Below, one piece after another: positions 1 through 9,184 of a DNA stretch of 64,000 nucleotides. The stretch comes from Methanothermococcus thermolithotrophicus DSM 2095 (lineage in GTDB: Archaea > AGJL01 > Methanococci > Methanococcales > Methanococcaceae). The stretch lies in contig NZ_OX296583.1 of the NCBI RefSeq assembly GCF_946463545.1, positions 434,001 through 498,000 on the forward strand, in the 5' to 3' direction. The position numbers and the translations under genes were made by a program. Below the pieces are notes generated by a model. It had not been told where the DNA came from. It did not search any database and worked only from the letters and a program-made list of their open reading frames with translations. Each line of letters opens with the position of its first letter. The first letter of the stretch is position 1.

Positions 1-1555
1 TTCCACCTACAACAGGTATGTTGAAAAATTCTGCCCCATCTGCCAATCCTTTTACAGATTCTTTTAACTGCCAGAACCTTTCTGGTTTCTCCGGGTTTCC
101 AAAGTTCAAGTTGTCAAGCATTCCTATAGGTTTTGCCCCAACTGTTGCCAAATTCCTGACGCTTTCACATACTGTGTTTAAGCTTCCTTCGTAAGGATTT
201 AATTTACAGTACGTGGAGTTGCAGTCTGTTGTTATGGCTATTCCTTTAGGGTAACCATCTATTAACCTTAAAACTGCTGCATCTTTTCCTGGTTTTACCA
301 CAGTTCTCAACTGAACTTCGTGGTCGTACTGCTGGTATATCCATTCTTTTGAGTTAATATTTGGACTCTTCAACAACTTCAAAAGAACTTCGTTTAAGTC
401 TTCAGGCATTTTTATTTCGTCTTTGTTGTCAGGGGTTTCTTTTAAATCTTCTTTTTCTTCCCTATCCAATAAAGTAGCTTCACAGAGAAGTTCAAGAGGT
501 AAATCTACAACGGTTTCTCCATTCATCTTTGCAACTAGTTTTTTTGTATCAGTAGTTTTACCGATTACAGATGCTGGGAGCTCGTATTTTTCAAATATTT
601 TAATTACTTCTTCCTCACTTCCTTCTTCAACAGCTACAAGCATTCTCTCCTGACTTTCTGAAACCATTATTTCATAAGGAGTCATTCCTTCTTCTCTTAA
701 AATTACATTTTCTAAATAGAGCTCTGCCCCAACTCCTCCACTGTAACACATTTCAGAACATGATGAAGTTATACCTGCTGCCCCTAAATCCTTCATAGCT
801 TTTATTTTTCCTGTTTTACATGCTTCTAATGTAGCATCTATCAAACATTTTTCAGTGAATGCGTCCCCAATTTGAACACTTGGTCTGTCTTCTTCACTTT
901 CGCTTGTAAGGTCTTTTGAAGCAAAGGAAGCTCCTCCTATACCGTCTCTTCCAGTACTTCCAACCAATATTAAGGATAATCCTGGTTCTTTTGCACTTCC
1001 AGTTATTATCTCATCTTCGTTTACAAGTCCAATACATACAACGTTTACAAGGTTGTTGTAGTCGTAGGATTTATCAAATTCACATTCTCCACCAACTGTT
1101 GGGACCCCTATTCTGTTTCCGTAGTCCCCGATTCCCTTAACTACACCTTCAATTAACCATCTAACTTTGTCCTTTTCTTCACCTTCAATATCTCCAAATC
1201 TCAAAGCGTCCATTAATGCTATAGGTTTTGCATTCATTGAAATTATATCCCTAACAATTCCACCAACACCTGTAGCTGCACCGTTGTATGGGTCTATGTA
1301 TGATGGGTGGTTGTGGCTTTCCATCGCCATTGCAATACATGTTTTACCATCTACTTTGATTATTGCAGCGTCGTCTCCTGGACCTACTACAATGTTTTGA
1401 TTTTCCTTGATGGTTTTTCCAAACATTCTTAAAAGTTTTTTAGAGCTCCTATATGCACAGTGTTCACTCCAGAGGTTCTCAAACATTCCAACTTCAACAT
1501 CATTTGGTTTTCTACCTAATTTTTCCTCAATATACTTTAAATCGTTTAGATCCAT
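1..1555 (-). CDS. purL: Phosphoribosylformylglycinamidine synthase subunit PurL (partial, 3' end outside window)
   Basis: Large subunit of FGAM synthase, which turns FGAR into FGAM with ATP and ammonia delivered by PurQ; step four of purine synthesis, cytoplasmic. The frame stays open from an ATG at 1555 to base 1, about 518 codons, whereas stand-alone PurL proteins run a little over 700 residues, so the C-terminal third is off the left edge. Reading the minus strand I see the PurL signature ESHNHPS followed by the glycine-rich [13 protein letters not shown], then [15 protein letters not shown], as expected for the AIRS-like ATP-binding half. A GGAGG sits six bases before the ATG. It is read in the same direction as the radical SAM gene upstream of it, with 78 bases between. 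purD of the same pathway is at 22331-23668. Confidence 0.95.
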   Translation of the reverse strand, partial: MDLNDLKYIEEKLGRKPNDVEVGMFENLWSEHCAYRSSKKLLRMFGKTIKENQNIVVGPGDDAAIIKVDGKTCIAMAMESHNHPSYIDPYNGAATGVGGIVRDIISMNAKPIALMDALRFGDIEGEEKDKVRWLIEGVVKGIGDYGNRIGVPTVGGECEFDKSYDYNNLVNVVCIGLVNEDEIITGSAKEPGLSLILVGSTGRDGIGGASFASKDLTSESEEDRPSVQIGDAFTEKCLIDATLEACKTGKIKAMKDLGAAGITSSCSEMCYSGGVGAELYLENVILREEGMTPYEIMVSESQERMLVAVEEGSEEEVIKIFEKYELPASVIGKTTDTKKLVAKMNGETVVDLPLELLCEATLLDREEKEDLKETPDNKDEIKMPEDLNEVLLKLLKSPNINSKEWIYQQYDHEVQLRTVVKPGKDAAVLRLIDGYPKGIAITTDCNSTYCKLNPYEGSLNTVCESVRNLATVGAKPIGMLDNLNFGNPEKPERFWQLKESVKGLADGAEFFNIPVVGG

Positions 1556-1633
1556 AGTGTTCCTCCAAAAATTTAAAATGATATTTGAATAATAACTTAT
1601 GCATATTTAAATTTAATCAATATATTTAATGTG

Positions 1634-3088
1634 TTATTGCTTGGAAAGGCTACCTACTATAACATTGTCCTTTGTTCTCAGGATTCTAACTTTAACCGTT
1701 TTTCCTATAAGTTTATTTTCATTCTTATGGATAAAACCTTCGGTTTTGATACCTCCCTTTGGAGGACTTATTATCTGTATCAATCTATCTTTTGCAACCC
1801 CTATTACTTCTCCCTGGATTCTTCCGCCCATAACAACCTTTGCATTCACAACTTCGTTTATTTTAAATGGACATGGTAGTTTTTTTCTTCTATGGCTTCC
1901 AAAATCTTCAGATAATGAAACCCTGAGCTTAACGTTAATTCCTTTTTTCTCATATTCGTTTTCATAGGTTTTAAGTAAATCATAAAATTTTTTAAACTCC
2001 CAAATCCTCATTTTCTTTACTCGCCTTCCAAACTGGTATGTTAAACACAATTGAACCCCTAGGATAGGATTTTTCTTTTTTGTTAGCGGATTTATGATAT
2101 TTTGAGGATTTTTACATTCTAAATCAACTGCATAATCAATTACTTTTTTAAATTCCCCATCGTTTACATTTGGCAGGAGTAATGGAGCTATTAAAAGATG
2201 GATTTTTGAATTCTTTATATATTCAGCCAATTCCAAGATTTTTTCGATTTTATAATCTCTTTTACCAGATAGCATCTTTGACATTCTCTCATCTAATGCA
2301 TTGATGGATAGATTTATTCTATGCAATCCTGCCTCTTCTAATTCATCCACCAATTTATACGATAAATCCACACCATTGGATTGCATGGTCACGATTCCAT
2401 TTCCCTCTTTGTTTATTTCATTTAAATCTTGAACTAAATCTGGTAACGGATGGTATAATGTAGGTTCTCCTTGACCGTCCAGGTGAGCTTCTATGTGTTT
2501 GTTGCCCTTGAACTCAACAATTTTTTTGTACTCTTCAACTAAATAATCTTTATCAACATAATAGTCGTTTTTTCGTGTTTTAGAATGTTTTCCTTCATCA
2601 ACAGAACAGAATGGACAGTTTATGTTACATCCACTTAACCCTCTAACCTGTATAACGTTCGTACCCCTATCAATCAAACCAAAGGCAGTATGTCCTATTA
2701 ATGGGATAGGTTGGAATATATAGTATGTTTTTCTACCTGTGGTTTTATTAACCAAATTTTGAGCTAGATTTAAAGAAATCGAATTCAATATACCTGACTT
2801 TATAGATTCAGCCTTTATTTTGGAGGGTTCAGAAATATTGCCCCCACTGAGCTCGTCATCAAACTCTTTTAGAATGATTTTTTCATCCAATAATTCCACA
2901 TCATAGTTTAGGGGCACCTTACAGCAATAATTTTTATTTATTTCTAGCAATAACTCATTTTCAAGGGTATCAATATCGATACCTGTAATCATCTTAAACT
3001 GACTTAAATCCAGTGAAATATCTTGAAGATATGAACTATCCTTATGCCTATTTTCGTTTTTCATTTTTTTAGTTCTGTGTTTTTTCAT
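1634..3088 (-). CDS. Radical SAM protein with C-terminal TRAM domain
   Basis: 484 residues. The radical SAM cluster motif CNINCPFC (Cys154, 158, 161) binds a [4Fe-4S] cluster used to cleave S-adenosylmethionine. It is followed by a barrel with recognisable glycine/acidic elements (HLDGQGEPTLY, TMQSNGVDL). Residues from about 410 to the end look like a TRAM domain (GGRIQGEVIGV ... GKTVKVRILRTKDNVIVGSL), an RNA-binding beta-barrel found on tRNA-modifying enzymes, which suggests an RNA or tRNA substrate. The protein lacks the N-terminal UPF0004 domain of methylthiotransferases, so it is not MiaB/MtaB. The first 120 residues are unassigned. The ATG at 3088 has GGTGG nine bases upstream. Substrate and reaction are unknown; a family of this architecture is typical of methanogens. 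Confidence 0.8.
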   Translation of the reverse strand: MKKHRTKKMKNENRHKDSSYLQDISLDLSQFKMITGIDIDTLENELLLEINKNYCCKVPLNYDVELLDEKIILKEFDDELSGGNISEPSKIKAESIKSGILNSISLNLAQNLVNKTTGRKTYYIFQPIPLIGHTAFGLIDRGTNVIQVRGLSGCNINCPFCSVDEGKHSKTRKNDYYVDKDYLVEEYKKIVEFKGNKHIEAHLDGQGEPTLYHPLPDLVQDLNEINKEGNGIVTMQSNGVDLSYKLVDELEEAGLHRINLSINALDERMSKMLSGKRDYKIEKILELAEYIKNSKIHLLIAPLLLPNVNDGEFKKVIDYAVDLECKNPQNIINPLTKKKNPILGVQLCLTYQFGRRVKKMRIWEFKKFYDLLKTYENEYEKKGINVKLRVSLSEDFGSHRRKKLPCPFKINEVVNAKVVMGGRIQGEVIGVAKDRLIQIISPPKGGIKTEGFIHKNENKLIGKTVKVRILRTKDNVIVGSLSKQ

Positions 3089-3221
3089 GATAACCCACCA
3101 TATGTGTATATATGTTTTATCAAACCATTATCAAAACTATGATAGTCAAATATTAATTATCAAACAACTATATTGTTTTACTGGTTATTGAACAGGTGAT
3201 TGAACAAATTCCTATGAATTA

Positions 3222-3345
3222 GTTGAATAATCATAGGTTATTCAACTCTCAACAAAAACAAATGTTTTTGTGAGTCAGCAAATTCCTTTGGAATTTGCTT
3301 CGATCCCTGTAGCTTCGCTACAGTGGATGTAGCTCACCTTCGATT
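3222..3345. repeat. Array of four palindromic hairpin elements
   Basis: Four consecutive hairpins fill the 5' region of nob1: GTTGAATAA/TTATTCAAC (3222-3246), ACAAAAAC/GTTTTTGT (3252-3271), GCAAATTCC-ttt-GGAATTTGC (3278-3298) and CTGTAGC-ttc-GCTACAG with an outer ATCC/GGAT pair (3303-3328). The array ends with GTAGCTCACCTTCGATT, a variant of the tail GTAGCTCTCCGATT seen after other hairpins in this window. It stops about 10 bases before the GGTGAT ribosome binding site of nob1. The rest of the gap 3089-3221 is plain AT-rich DNA. Confidence 0.8.
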
Positions 3346-3360
3346 CTCTCAGGTGATTTA

Positions 3361-3882
3361 ATGATAAAGGTTTTAGATGCTTCAGCTCTTATTCACGATT
3401 ATAATCCAATAATTGAAGATGGTGAACACTACACTACAAACGGCATAATACAAGAGGTTGAATCAAAGAAAGATGTTGTTGCTTTAGCTTTAGAGTACGG
3501 AAAGTTAAAAGTACGTGAACCCCTTAATGAAAGTGTCGAAAAAGTAAGAGAAACTGCCGTAAAAACAGGAGATACTATATCCATACGTGATATTGAAGTA
3601 CTTGCACTCACAATGGATCTAGGAGGTACACTTTATACTGATGACTATGGTATCCAAAATGTAGCTAAAAAATTACGTATTCCAACTAAACCTGTGATTA
3701 CTGAAGGTATAAAGGGAAAGTTTGTCTGGAGAAAAATTTGCAAAGGCTGTAAAAAAATGTACCTAATAGACCATGACGAAGATATATGTGAAGTATGCGG
3801 CAGTGTTTTGGAAAGAAAAATGGTTAAAAATAGGTTAAATAACGTGAAAAATAACAAAGGTAAAAAGAAAGGTAAGAGGTAA
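3361..3882 (+). CDS. nob1: Ribosome maturation endonuclease Nob1 (PIN domain plus zinc ribbon)
   Basis: Endonuclease that in archaea and eukaryotes makes the final 3' cut of small-subunit rRNA. The 173 residues begin with a PIN domain (MIKVLDASAL, acidic Asp6; further acidic residues around Glu32, Asp77 and Asp94/95) that would bind the catalytic metal ions. A zinc ribbon follows, with CKGC (Cys127, Cys130) and CEVC (Cys143, Cys146), and the protein ends in a lysine-rich tail. Domain order and length match archaeal Nob1. The start ATG has GGTGAT just upstream. It converges on the small acidic gene that ends one base away on the other strand. The leader is packed with palindromic elements (3222-3345). 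Confidence 0.92.
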   Translation: MIKVLDASALIHDYNPIIEDGEHYTTNGIIQEVESKKDVVALALEYGKLKVREPLNESVEKVRETAVKTGDTISIRDIEVLALTMDLGGTLYTDDYGIQNVAKKLRIPTKPVITEGIKGKFVWRKICKGCKKMYLIDHDEDICEVCGSVLERKMVKNRLNNVKNNKGKKKGKR

Positions 3883-3883
3883 T

Positions 3884-4162
3884 CTAAGCAGTTATTGTTT
3901 CATTTTCTCTTTCTTTTTCCTTTTCGACTTTTTTCTCTTCTTCGGTTATAGTTTGTTCTTCAATTTCAACTTTTTCAGCTTTTTCAGGAGATTCGATAGA
4001 TTTTTTTTCTTCATTTATTCTTCTAAAACTAATTCCCAACTCCCCTTCCAATTCAATAGATCCAACTTTAAATTTTACTATTTTTAAGTATTGTTTCAAA
4101 TCCACCCTGATTATAAGCTCTTTATCGCTTAATGCGTTGATCATGCTTTCCAAATCGTCCAT
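3884..4162 (-). CDS. Small acidic protein of unknown function
   Basis: 92 residues. The first half (MDDLESMINALSDKELIIRV ... GELGISFRRI) looks like a compact beta-rich domain. The second half is a highly charged, glutamate/lysine-rich tail, probably disordered or helical. AGGGGT before the ATG supports the start. No cysteines, membrane segment or recognisable motif. It ends one base from the nob1 stop codon on the opposite strand, so the two transcripts converge. I do not recognise a family and assign no function. Confidence 0.65.
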   Translation of the reverse strand: MDDLESMINALSDKELIIRVDLKQYLKIVKFKVGSIELEGELGISFRRINEEKKSIESPEKAEKVEIEEQTITEEEKKVEKEKERENETITA

Positions 4163-4287
4163 ATTTTACCCCTAAACAGTTTTAAAATTCTATTTATTCT
4201 AATTTAATGTATGCATCCAATATTATTTATATTTTTTTGACAGTCAATTAAAAAATTAATATACATAATAGTTATTTAAATAATAAT

Positions 4288-4300
4288 TTATAAATATTAT
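4288..4300 (+). promoter_or_regulatory. Candidate TATA element of mtd
   Basis: TTTATAAATATTAT lies about 50 bases before the mtd start codon, in a long AT-only stretch (4183-4340). It fits an archaeal box A. The surrounding DNA is so AT-rich that the exact element is uncertain. Confidence 0.4.
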
Positions 4301-4346
4301 ATCAAAATTAAGATATATAATGAGATATTAAATATTTGGTGATACG

Positions 4347-5180
4347 ATGGTTGTGAAAGTAGGAATTATCAAGTGTGGGAATATCGGGATGTCTCCAATT
4401 GTGGACTTAGCATTGGATGAGAGGGCAGATAGAAAAGATATAGATGTTATAGTTTTAAGCAGTGGGGCAAAGATGGGGCCAGAGCAAGTGGAAGAAGTAA
4501 CTACAAAAATGGTAAATGAAGTAAAACCAGATTTTATAGTTTACATAGGACCAAACCCAGCTGCACCAGGTCCAAAAAAAGCAAGAGAAATTTTAAGTAG
4601 CTCAGATATTCCTGCAGTAATTATCGGTGATGCTCCAGGTTTAAAGGCAAAGGACGAAATTGCTGAACAAGGGCTGGGGTATATCATTATAAAATGCGAC
4701 CCAATGATTGGTGCAAGAAGACAGTTTTTAGACCCTGTTGAAATGGCAATGTTTAACGCAGATGTAATAAGAGTGTTGGCAGGTACCGGAGCTCTAAGGG
4801 TTGTACAAAACGCAATTGATGATATGATTAATGCTGTTAAGGAAGAAAAAGAAATTGAATTACCAAAAATAGTTATCAACGAGCAAAAAGCTGTTGAAGC
4901 TATGGAATTTACCAACCCTTACGCAAAGGCAAAGGCAATGGCCGCATTTGTTATGGCTGAAAAAGTTGGAGATGTTGACGTTAAAGGATGCTTCATGACA
5001 AAAGAGATGGAAAAATACATCCCAATTGTAGCATCTGCCCATGAAATGATAAGATATGCTGCTAAATTAGTGGATGAAGCAAGAGAGTTAGAAAAATCAA
5101 CAGATGGTGTAAGTAGAAAACCACACCATCCAGAAGGACAAATATTAAGTAAAAAAGAGTTAATGGAAAAACCAGAATAA
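4347..5180 (+). CDS. mtd: F420-dependent methylenetetrahydromethanopterin dehydrogenase
   Basis: Reversible F420-dependent oxidation of methylene-H4MPT to methenyl-H4MPT, a core step of CO2 reduction to methane, in the cytoplasm. The 277 residues match the family in length and in conserved stretches such as KVGIIKCGNIGMSP at the N-terminus, DFIVYIGPNPAAPGP, VIIGDAPG and the C-terminal PHHPEGQILSKKELMEKPE. GGTGATACG precedes the ATG with ideal spacing. The gene appears monocistronic: an AT-rich promoter region precedes it, and a palindromic element and a MITE-like repeat separate it from the next gene. Confidence 0.97.
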   Translation: MVVKVGIIKCGNIGMSPIVDLALDERADRKDIDVIVLSSGAKMGPEQVEEVTTKMVNEVKPDFIVYIGPNPAAPGPKKAREILSSSDIPAVIIGDAPGLKAKDEIAEQGLGYIIIKCDPMIGARRQFLDPVEMAMFNADVIRVLAGTGALRVVQNAIDDMINAVKEEKEIELPKIVINEQKAVEAMEFTNPYAKAKAMAAFVMAEKVGDVDVKGCFMTKEMEKYIPIVASAHEMIRYAAKLVDEARELEKSTDGVSRKPHHPEGQILSKKELMEKPE

Positions 5181-5220
5181 TTTCTTTTAGTTTTTGACTT
5201 ATTTTTAGTATATTTTATTT

Positions 5221-5277
5221 AATCGGAGCGAACGAAGTGAGCGAAGAGCTACAAAAACCGTTAGGTTTTTGTTTAAT
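5221..5277. repeat. Palindromic element downstream of mtd
   Basis: Begins AATCGGAGC, the reverse complement of the usual tail GCTCCGATT, continues with GCGAACGAAGTGAGCGAAGAGCT and ends in the perfect hairpin ACAAAAACC-gtta-GGTTTTTGT (5251-5272). It is 40 bases past the mtd stop, so it could also serve as an RNA 3'-end structure. Confidence 0.7.
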
Positions 5278-5297
5278 CTCTTTTTATTTCTTTTTTT

Positions 5298-5441
5298 TCG
5301 TTCTACCAGTTATTCGATAATTTATATAATATTATATTCAATTAAACTTAAATTAAATTTTATTTAAAAAATTCATTAAAATGGTAGAACTGATTAAATA
5401 TAATATAGCATACTATCACATAAAATTGCAGAACGACTATA
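5298..5441. mobile_element. MITE-like inverted-repeat element, copy A
   Basis: Left end TCGTTCTACCAGTTATTCG, right end TTGCAGAACGACTATA; the ends share the inverted core TCGTTCT/AGAACGA. An inner copy of the left arm in inverted form (ATGGTAGAACTG, 5381-5392) makes this copy longer than the others (144 bp). The interior is AT-rich and non-coding. It sits immediately before the ribosome binding site of the activase gene. Confidence 0.6.
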
Positions 5442-5455
5442 TTTATGGTGAGATT

Positions 5456-6187
5456 GTGATTTTGGGAATAGATATCGGTTCAACAACTACAAAAATGGTT
5501 TTAATGGACGATAAAAACATAGTTGATTATATTGTAAGAAATATCGGGGTTATCGTGGAAGAAGAGGATGTTTTAAAAATGGTTGAGGAATTCAATGAAA
5601 AATACGATATAGATAAAATAGTTGCCACAGGATATGGGAGGCATAAAATATCCTTTGCAGATAAAATAGTTCCAGAAGTTATAGCCTTAGGAAAAGGGGC
5701 AAATTACTTTTTTAAAGAAGCTGAAGGAGTTATAGATATTGGTGGGCAGGATAGCAAGGTTATAAAGATGGACCACGATGGAAATGTGATTGATTTCATA
5801 CTTTCAGACAAATGTGCCGCTGGAACTGGTAAATTTTTAGAAAAATGTATTGATATACTTAAAATAGACGACGATTTAAACAAATATAAATCAGATGATA
5901 TTGCAAAAATCTCGTCCATGTGTGCAGTCTTTGCAGAAAGTGAGATAATATCTTTGTTATCTAAAAAAACACCAAAAGAGGATATTTTAATGGGTGTTTA
6001 TGAGAGCATATCCAATAGGATTGTTCCGATGGCAAACAAGATGAAGATGAATAATATAGTTTTTAGTGGAGGGGTTGCCAAAAATTCTGTTTTGATAGAG
6101 GTTTTAGAAAATAAGTTAAATAAAAAATTACTGGTTCCAGAAGAACCCCAAATAGTATGCTGTGTTGGAGCTTGTTTGATGATTTAA
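5456..6187 (+). CDS. 2-hydroxyacyl-CoA dehydratase activase-like ATPase (HgdC/BadF family)
   Basis: ASKHA-fold ATPase carrying one [4Fe-4S] cluster at its dimer interface; in this family it injects a high-energy electron into a partner iron-sulfur protein at the cost of ATP. Visible are the phosphate loop GIDIGSTTTK, the second nucleotide loop DIGGQDSK, and the two cluster cysteines in DKCAAGTGKF (Cys120) and SSMCAVFAESE (Cys156). I start at the GTG at 5456, which follows GGTGAG at ideal distance and gives 243 residues beginning VILGIDIGS; the frame is open further upstream, but only through the MITE-like element. The likely partner is encoded next (6393-7514), 205 bases downstream. Confidence 0.85.
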   Translation: MILGIDIGSTTTKMVLMDDKNIVDYIVRNIGVIVEEEDVLKMVEEFNEKYDIDKIVATGYGRHKISFADKIVPEVIALGKGANYFFKEAEGVIDIGGQDSKVIKMDHDGNVIDFILSDKCAAGTGKFLEKCIDILKIDDDLNKYKSDDIAKISSMCAVFAESEIISLLSKKTPKEDILMGVYESISNRIVPMANKMKMNNIVFSGGVAKNSVLIEVLENKLNKKLLVPEEPQIVCCVGACLMI

Positions 6188-6268
6188 TTATATTTAACCA
6201 TTGAATGAAAAGGAAAAAGAAGGAAAAACACATTAAAATTTATTTATTTTTTTATTAACCGTATTGTC

Positions 6269-6364
6269 ATTAAAAAATCTAATAAAAACATTTATATTTT
6301 ATAAATAACGGTATATAAATTAGTTTTTAAGTATAATTAATCAGAATATTAAAAAATCTAATAA
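6269..6364. promoter_or_regulatory. Direct repeats in the leader of the dehydratase-like gene
   Basis: The 17-base sequence ATTAAAAAATCTAATAA occurs twice (6269-6285 and 6348-6364), 79 bases apart, with ACGGTATATAAATTAG between them, a plausible TATA region. The pair could be regulatory sites flanking the promoter. AT-richness makes chance similarity possible, although 17 identical bases is long. Confidence 0.3.
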
Positions 6365-6392
6365 CAAAGTGCTTATTAAGTATGGTGAAACG

Positions 6393-7514
6393 ATGAGTGA
6401 CCTGAACGCTATAAATGAATTAAACGAAGCATTTGCAAATAGAAAAGACCAGCTCTACAAACAAAAAGAAGAAGGAAGAAAAGTATTTGGTCTTTTTTGC
6501 TCATTTGTGCCAACTGAATTAATTTTAGCCGCCAATGGAATCCCTGTAGGATTATGCGGAGGTAAAGACACAACAATTCCTGCTGCAGAAGAGGATTTAC
6601 CAAGAAATATCTGCCCGTTAATAAAATCATCCTATGGATTCAAAAAAACAAAATCCTGTCCATACTTTGAAGCTGCAGATGTTGTTATTGGAGAAACCAC
6701 CTGTGATGGAAAAAAGAAAATGTTCGAGCTCATGGAAAAAATGGTTCCAATGCATATAATGCAACTACCACACTTCAGAGATGAAAGATCAGCTAAACTT
6801 TGGTTAAACGAAGTTGAAGATCTTAAAAAAATGATTGAAGAAACCACAGGAAACGAAATTACCGAAGAAAAACTTAAGGAAGCAATAGACAAAGTAAATG
6901 AAATGAGAAAATTACTCTACAAGACCTATGAACTAAGGGCTAAAACACCAACACCAATTAAAGGTACCGAAGCATTAAAATTATTCCAATTGGCATACTT
7001 ACTCGATATCGATACTTTAATACCTATCTTTGAGAAGTTGGTAAAAGAGTTGGAAGAAAAAGTTGAGAAAGGGGAAGGTTACGAAGGAAAAAGAATTTTG
7101 ATATCTGGCTGCCCAATGGTTGCAGGTAACACAAAAATTGTTGATTTAATAGAGGAAGTTGGCGGAGTTGTTGTAGGCGAAGAAAGCTGTACTGGAACAA
7201 GACAGTTTGAAAACTTAGTTGAAGGCTACGATTTAGAAAAATTGGCTGAAAGATACTTTAAAATACCATGTGCATGTGTATTCAAAAACGATGATAGAAT
7301 TAAAAGAATAAAAGAGCTCGTAAAAGAGCAGAACGCCGATGGTGTAGTTTACTACACATTACAATACTGCCACACATTTAACGTGGAAGGGGCAAGAGTT
7401 GAAGAAGAACTTAAAAAAGAAGGTATTCCAATCATTAGGATTGAAACCGATTATTCAGAAAACGATAAGGAACAGTTAAAAACAAGATTAGAAGCATTTA
7501 TTGAAATGATTTAA
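6393..7514 (+). CDS. 2-hydroxyacyl-CoA dehydratase subunit-like iron-sulfur protein (HgdB/double-cubane family)
   Basis: 373 residues. Five cysteines in the first 110 residues ([31 protein letters not shown] at about 36, 55, 74, 89 and 104) and more in the second half (SGCPM, EESCTG, IPCACV, QYCHTF) match the HgdB/FldB family. Members receive electrons from an HgdC-type activase, here the gene at 5456-6187. True dehydratases need two different large subunits; only one is present, so this more closely resembles the stand-alone double-cubane-cluster proteins, whose physiological substrate is not known. The ATG at 6393 follows GGTGAAACG; a GTG 24 bases earlier has no ribosome binding site. Confidence 0.82.
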   Translation: MSDLNAINELNEAFANRKDQLYKQKEEGRKVFGLFCSFVPTELILAANGIPVGLCGGKDTTIPAAEEDLPRNICPLIKSSYGFKKTKSCPYFEAADVVIGETTCDGKKKMFELMEKMVPMHIMQLPHFRDERSAKLWLNEVEDLKKMIEETTGNEITEEKLKEAIDKVNEMRKLLYKTYELRAKTPTPIKGTEALKLFQLAYLLDIDTLIPIFEKLVKELEEKVEKGEGYEGKRILISGCPMVAGNTKIVDLIEEVGGVVVGEESCTGTRQFENLVEGYDLEKLAERYFKIPCACVFKNDDRIKRIKELVKEQNADGVVYYTLQYCHTFNVEGARVEEELKKEGIPIIRIETDYSENDKEQLKTRLEAFIEMI

Positions 7515-7569
7515 TTCTCTTTATTTTATTTTTTTATCATATTTTTTATTTTACAAAAAAGGCGATATT

Positions 7570-8287
7570 GTGAAAAAAATTAGTGTATTTACCGGAATAT
7601 TAATTGTATGTTCCATGCTACTTCTAAGTGGTTGTGTGGGAACATCAGCTGACCAGAATGCCGATAATAACAAAATAACAATAAGTATGGCTGGAGGGAC
7701 TGGTTGATATAGGAATGGCTGGAAGGGATTTAAAATCCGAAGAAAAGGAAAAATATCCTGATTTAATTGTTTATAAAATCGGCATTGACGGTGTGGCAAT
7801 TGTAGTCAATCCGTCAAATCCATTAAACGATTTATCAAAAGATCAGTTAAAAAAGATATTTGCAGGGGAAATTACTAACTGGAAGGATGTCGGAGGAAAT
7901 GATGCTCCAATAAATATATACACAAGGGATGAAATGAGTGGAACAAGAGATACTTTTTGGAAACAGGCTCTTGATAAGGGAACTATTACCGATAAATCTG
8001 TTGTAGTTGCATCAAATGGGGAAATGAAAACAAAAATTTCCACAGATGAAAATGGAATTGGTTATATATCTATAGGATATGTGGATAAATCAGTTAAAGC
8101 CATTAAACTGGATGGAATAGAACCAAGTCAAGAAAATGTCAAAAAAGGTATCTATACAGTATATCGACCTTTGAATTTAATAACCAATGGGGAACCAGAT
8201 GGAATTGTTAAAGAATACATTAACTATATATTAAGCCCTGATGGTCAAAAAATCGTTAAAGATAAAGGATTTCTACCTGTAAGATAA
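7570..8287 (+). pseudogene. pstS: Phosphate-binding lipoprotein PstS, broken by internal deletion and frameshift
   Basis: A GTG at 7570 starts a typical lipoprotein signal (SVFTGILIVCSMLLLSGC, lipobox LSGC) followed by ITIS, the usual start of mature PstS, but the frame stops at TGA 7705-7707. The coding sequence resumes in another frame (VDIGMAGRDLKSEE from about 7703) and runs as a good PstS C-terminal domain to 8287 with the phosphate motif SGTRDTFW. The region that normally lies between (roughly 40 residues with the first phosphate-binding loop) is missing. The junction lies within two copies of ATGGCTGGA-(A)GGG 30 bases apart. No pstCAB genes follow. A functional protein is unlikely; a short internal product from ATG 7715 would lack export signals. 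Confidence 0.8.
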
Positions 8288-8399
8288 GTATTTTCTTTTT
8301 TATATTTTAATTATTATATATTGTTAACATATCTATTTTAAAAATATATTATATCATATCCATATTATGATTTTTTATTTCTTTTTATAAGGTGAAACT

Positions 8400-9068
8400 G
8401 TGAAAATAGCTTCATTATATTCTGGTGGTAAAGATTCTGCCTATGCACTTCTATGGGCTTTAAATCAAGGTTGGGATGTTGAATATATTGTTAATGTAGT
8501 TTCAAAGAACAAAGAAAGCTATATGTTCCATATCCCAAATGTGGAACTAACCGATTTAGTTTCTGAAAGTGCAGGAATTCCAATGGTTAAAGTAATTACA
8601 AAAGGAGAAAAAGAAAAAGAGATATTGGATTTGAAAAAAGCCTTAGAAAAATTAGATATTGACGGGGTTGTAAGCGGAGCTCTGGCAAGTGAGTACCAGA
8701 GAACAAGGATAGATCACATCTGTGAAGAAATTGGTATAAAATCCTTTGCCCCACTTTGGCATAAAGATCAGGAGTTAATATTGCGAGATTCTTCAAAATT
8801 CTTTGATTTTAGAGTTGTAAGTGTGGCAGCTTACGGTTTAGGTAAAGAATGGTTAGGCAAGAGAATCACCGAAGAAAATATAGAAAAACTCCTTAAAATA
8901 ATGGAAAAATATAGGATAAATAGAGCATTTGAAGGCGGAGAAGCTGAAACCTTCGTATTTGATGCCCCATTCTTTAGAGAAAAAATTGAAGTTTTAGATT
9001 ATGAAGTAATTTGGGATGGATTAAGTGGATTTTACATAGTTAAGGATGCTCAGTTGGTTCCCAAATAA
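8400..9068 (+). CDS. dph6: Diphthine--ammonia ligase
   Basis: ATP-dependent last step of diphthamide synthesis on elongation factor 2. The 222 residues start with the PP-loop SGGKDS (residues 8-13) of N-type ATP pyrophosphatases and include the Dph6-specific [13 protein letters not shown] near the C-terminus and [14 protein letters not shown] in the middle. GGTGAAACT precedes a GTG start. The gene stands alone; a hairpin at 9149-9179 lies between its stop and the convergent LamG gene. Confidence 0.92.
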   Translation: MKIASLYSGGKDSAYALLWALNQGWDVEYIVNVVSKNKESYMFHIPNVELTDLVSESAGIPMVKVITKGEKEKEILDLKKALEKLDIDGVVSGALASEYQRTRIDHICEEIGIKSFAPLWHKDQELILRDSSKFFDFRVVSVAAYGLGKEWLGKRITEENIEKLLKIMEKYRINRAFEGGEAETFVFDAPFFREKIEVLDYEVIWDGLSGFYIVKDAQLVPK

Positions 9069-9148
9069 TACATTAAACTATTTTGTTTATATTTCTTTAA
9101 AAAAATAATATTTAGATTACTTAATGAAATCCAAGGCTTTCATAAGTC

Positions 9149-9179
9149 AACAAATCTCTTTTTCTCAAAAGAGATTGTT
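9149..9179. repeat. Palindromic element between convergent genes
   Basis: AACAAATCTCTTTT-tctc-AAAAGAGATTGTT is a near-perfect hairpin followed by TCGATT, a short version of the element tail. It ends at the stop codon of the LamG gene and could form the RNA 3' end of both converging transcripts. Confidence 0.65.
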
Positions 9180-9184
9180 TCGAT

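Noticed and set aside
423-1592. Several plus-strand open frames of 60-80 codons
   Set aside because: They lie opposite the continuous purL frame, have no ribosome binding sites and encode low-complexity, Ser/Phe-rich peptides.
5298-5441. N-terminal extension of the activase starting at 5381
   Set aside because: The extension is encoded by the MITE-like element, has no ribosome binding site and no counterpart in the family, whose proteins begin at the phosphate loop.
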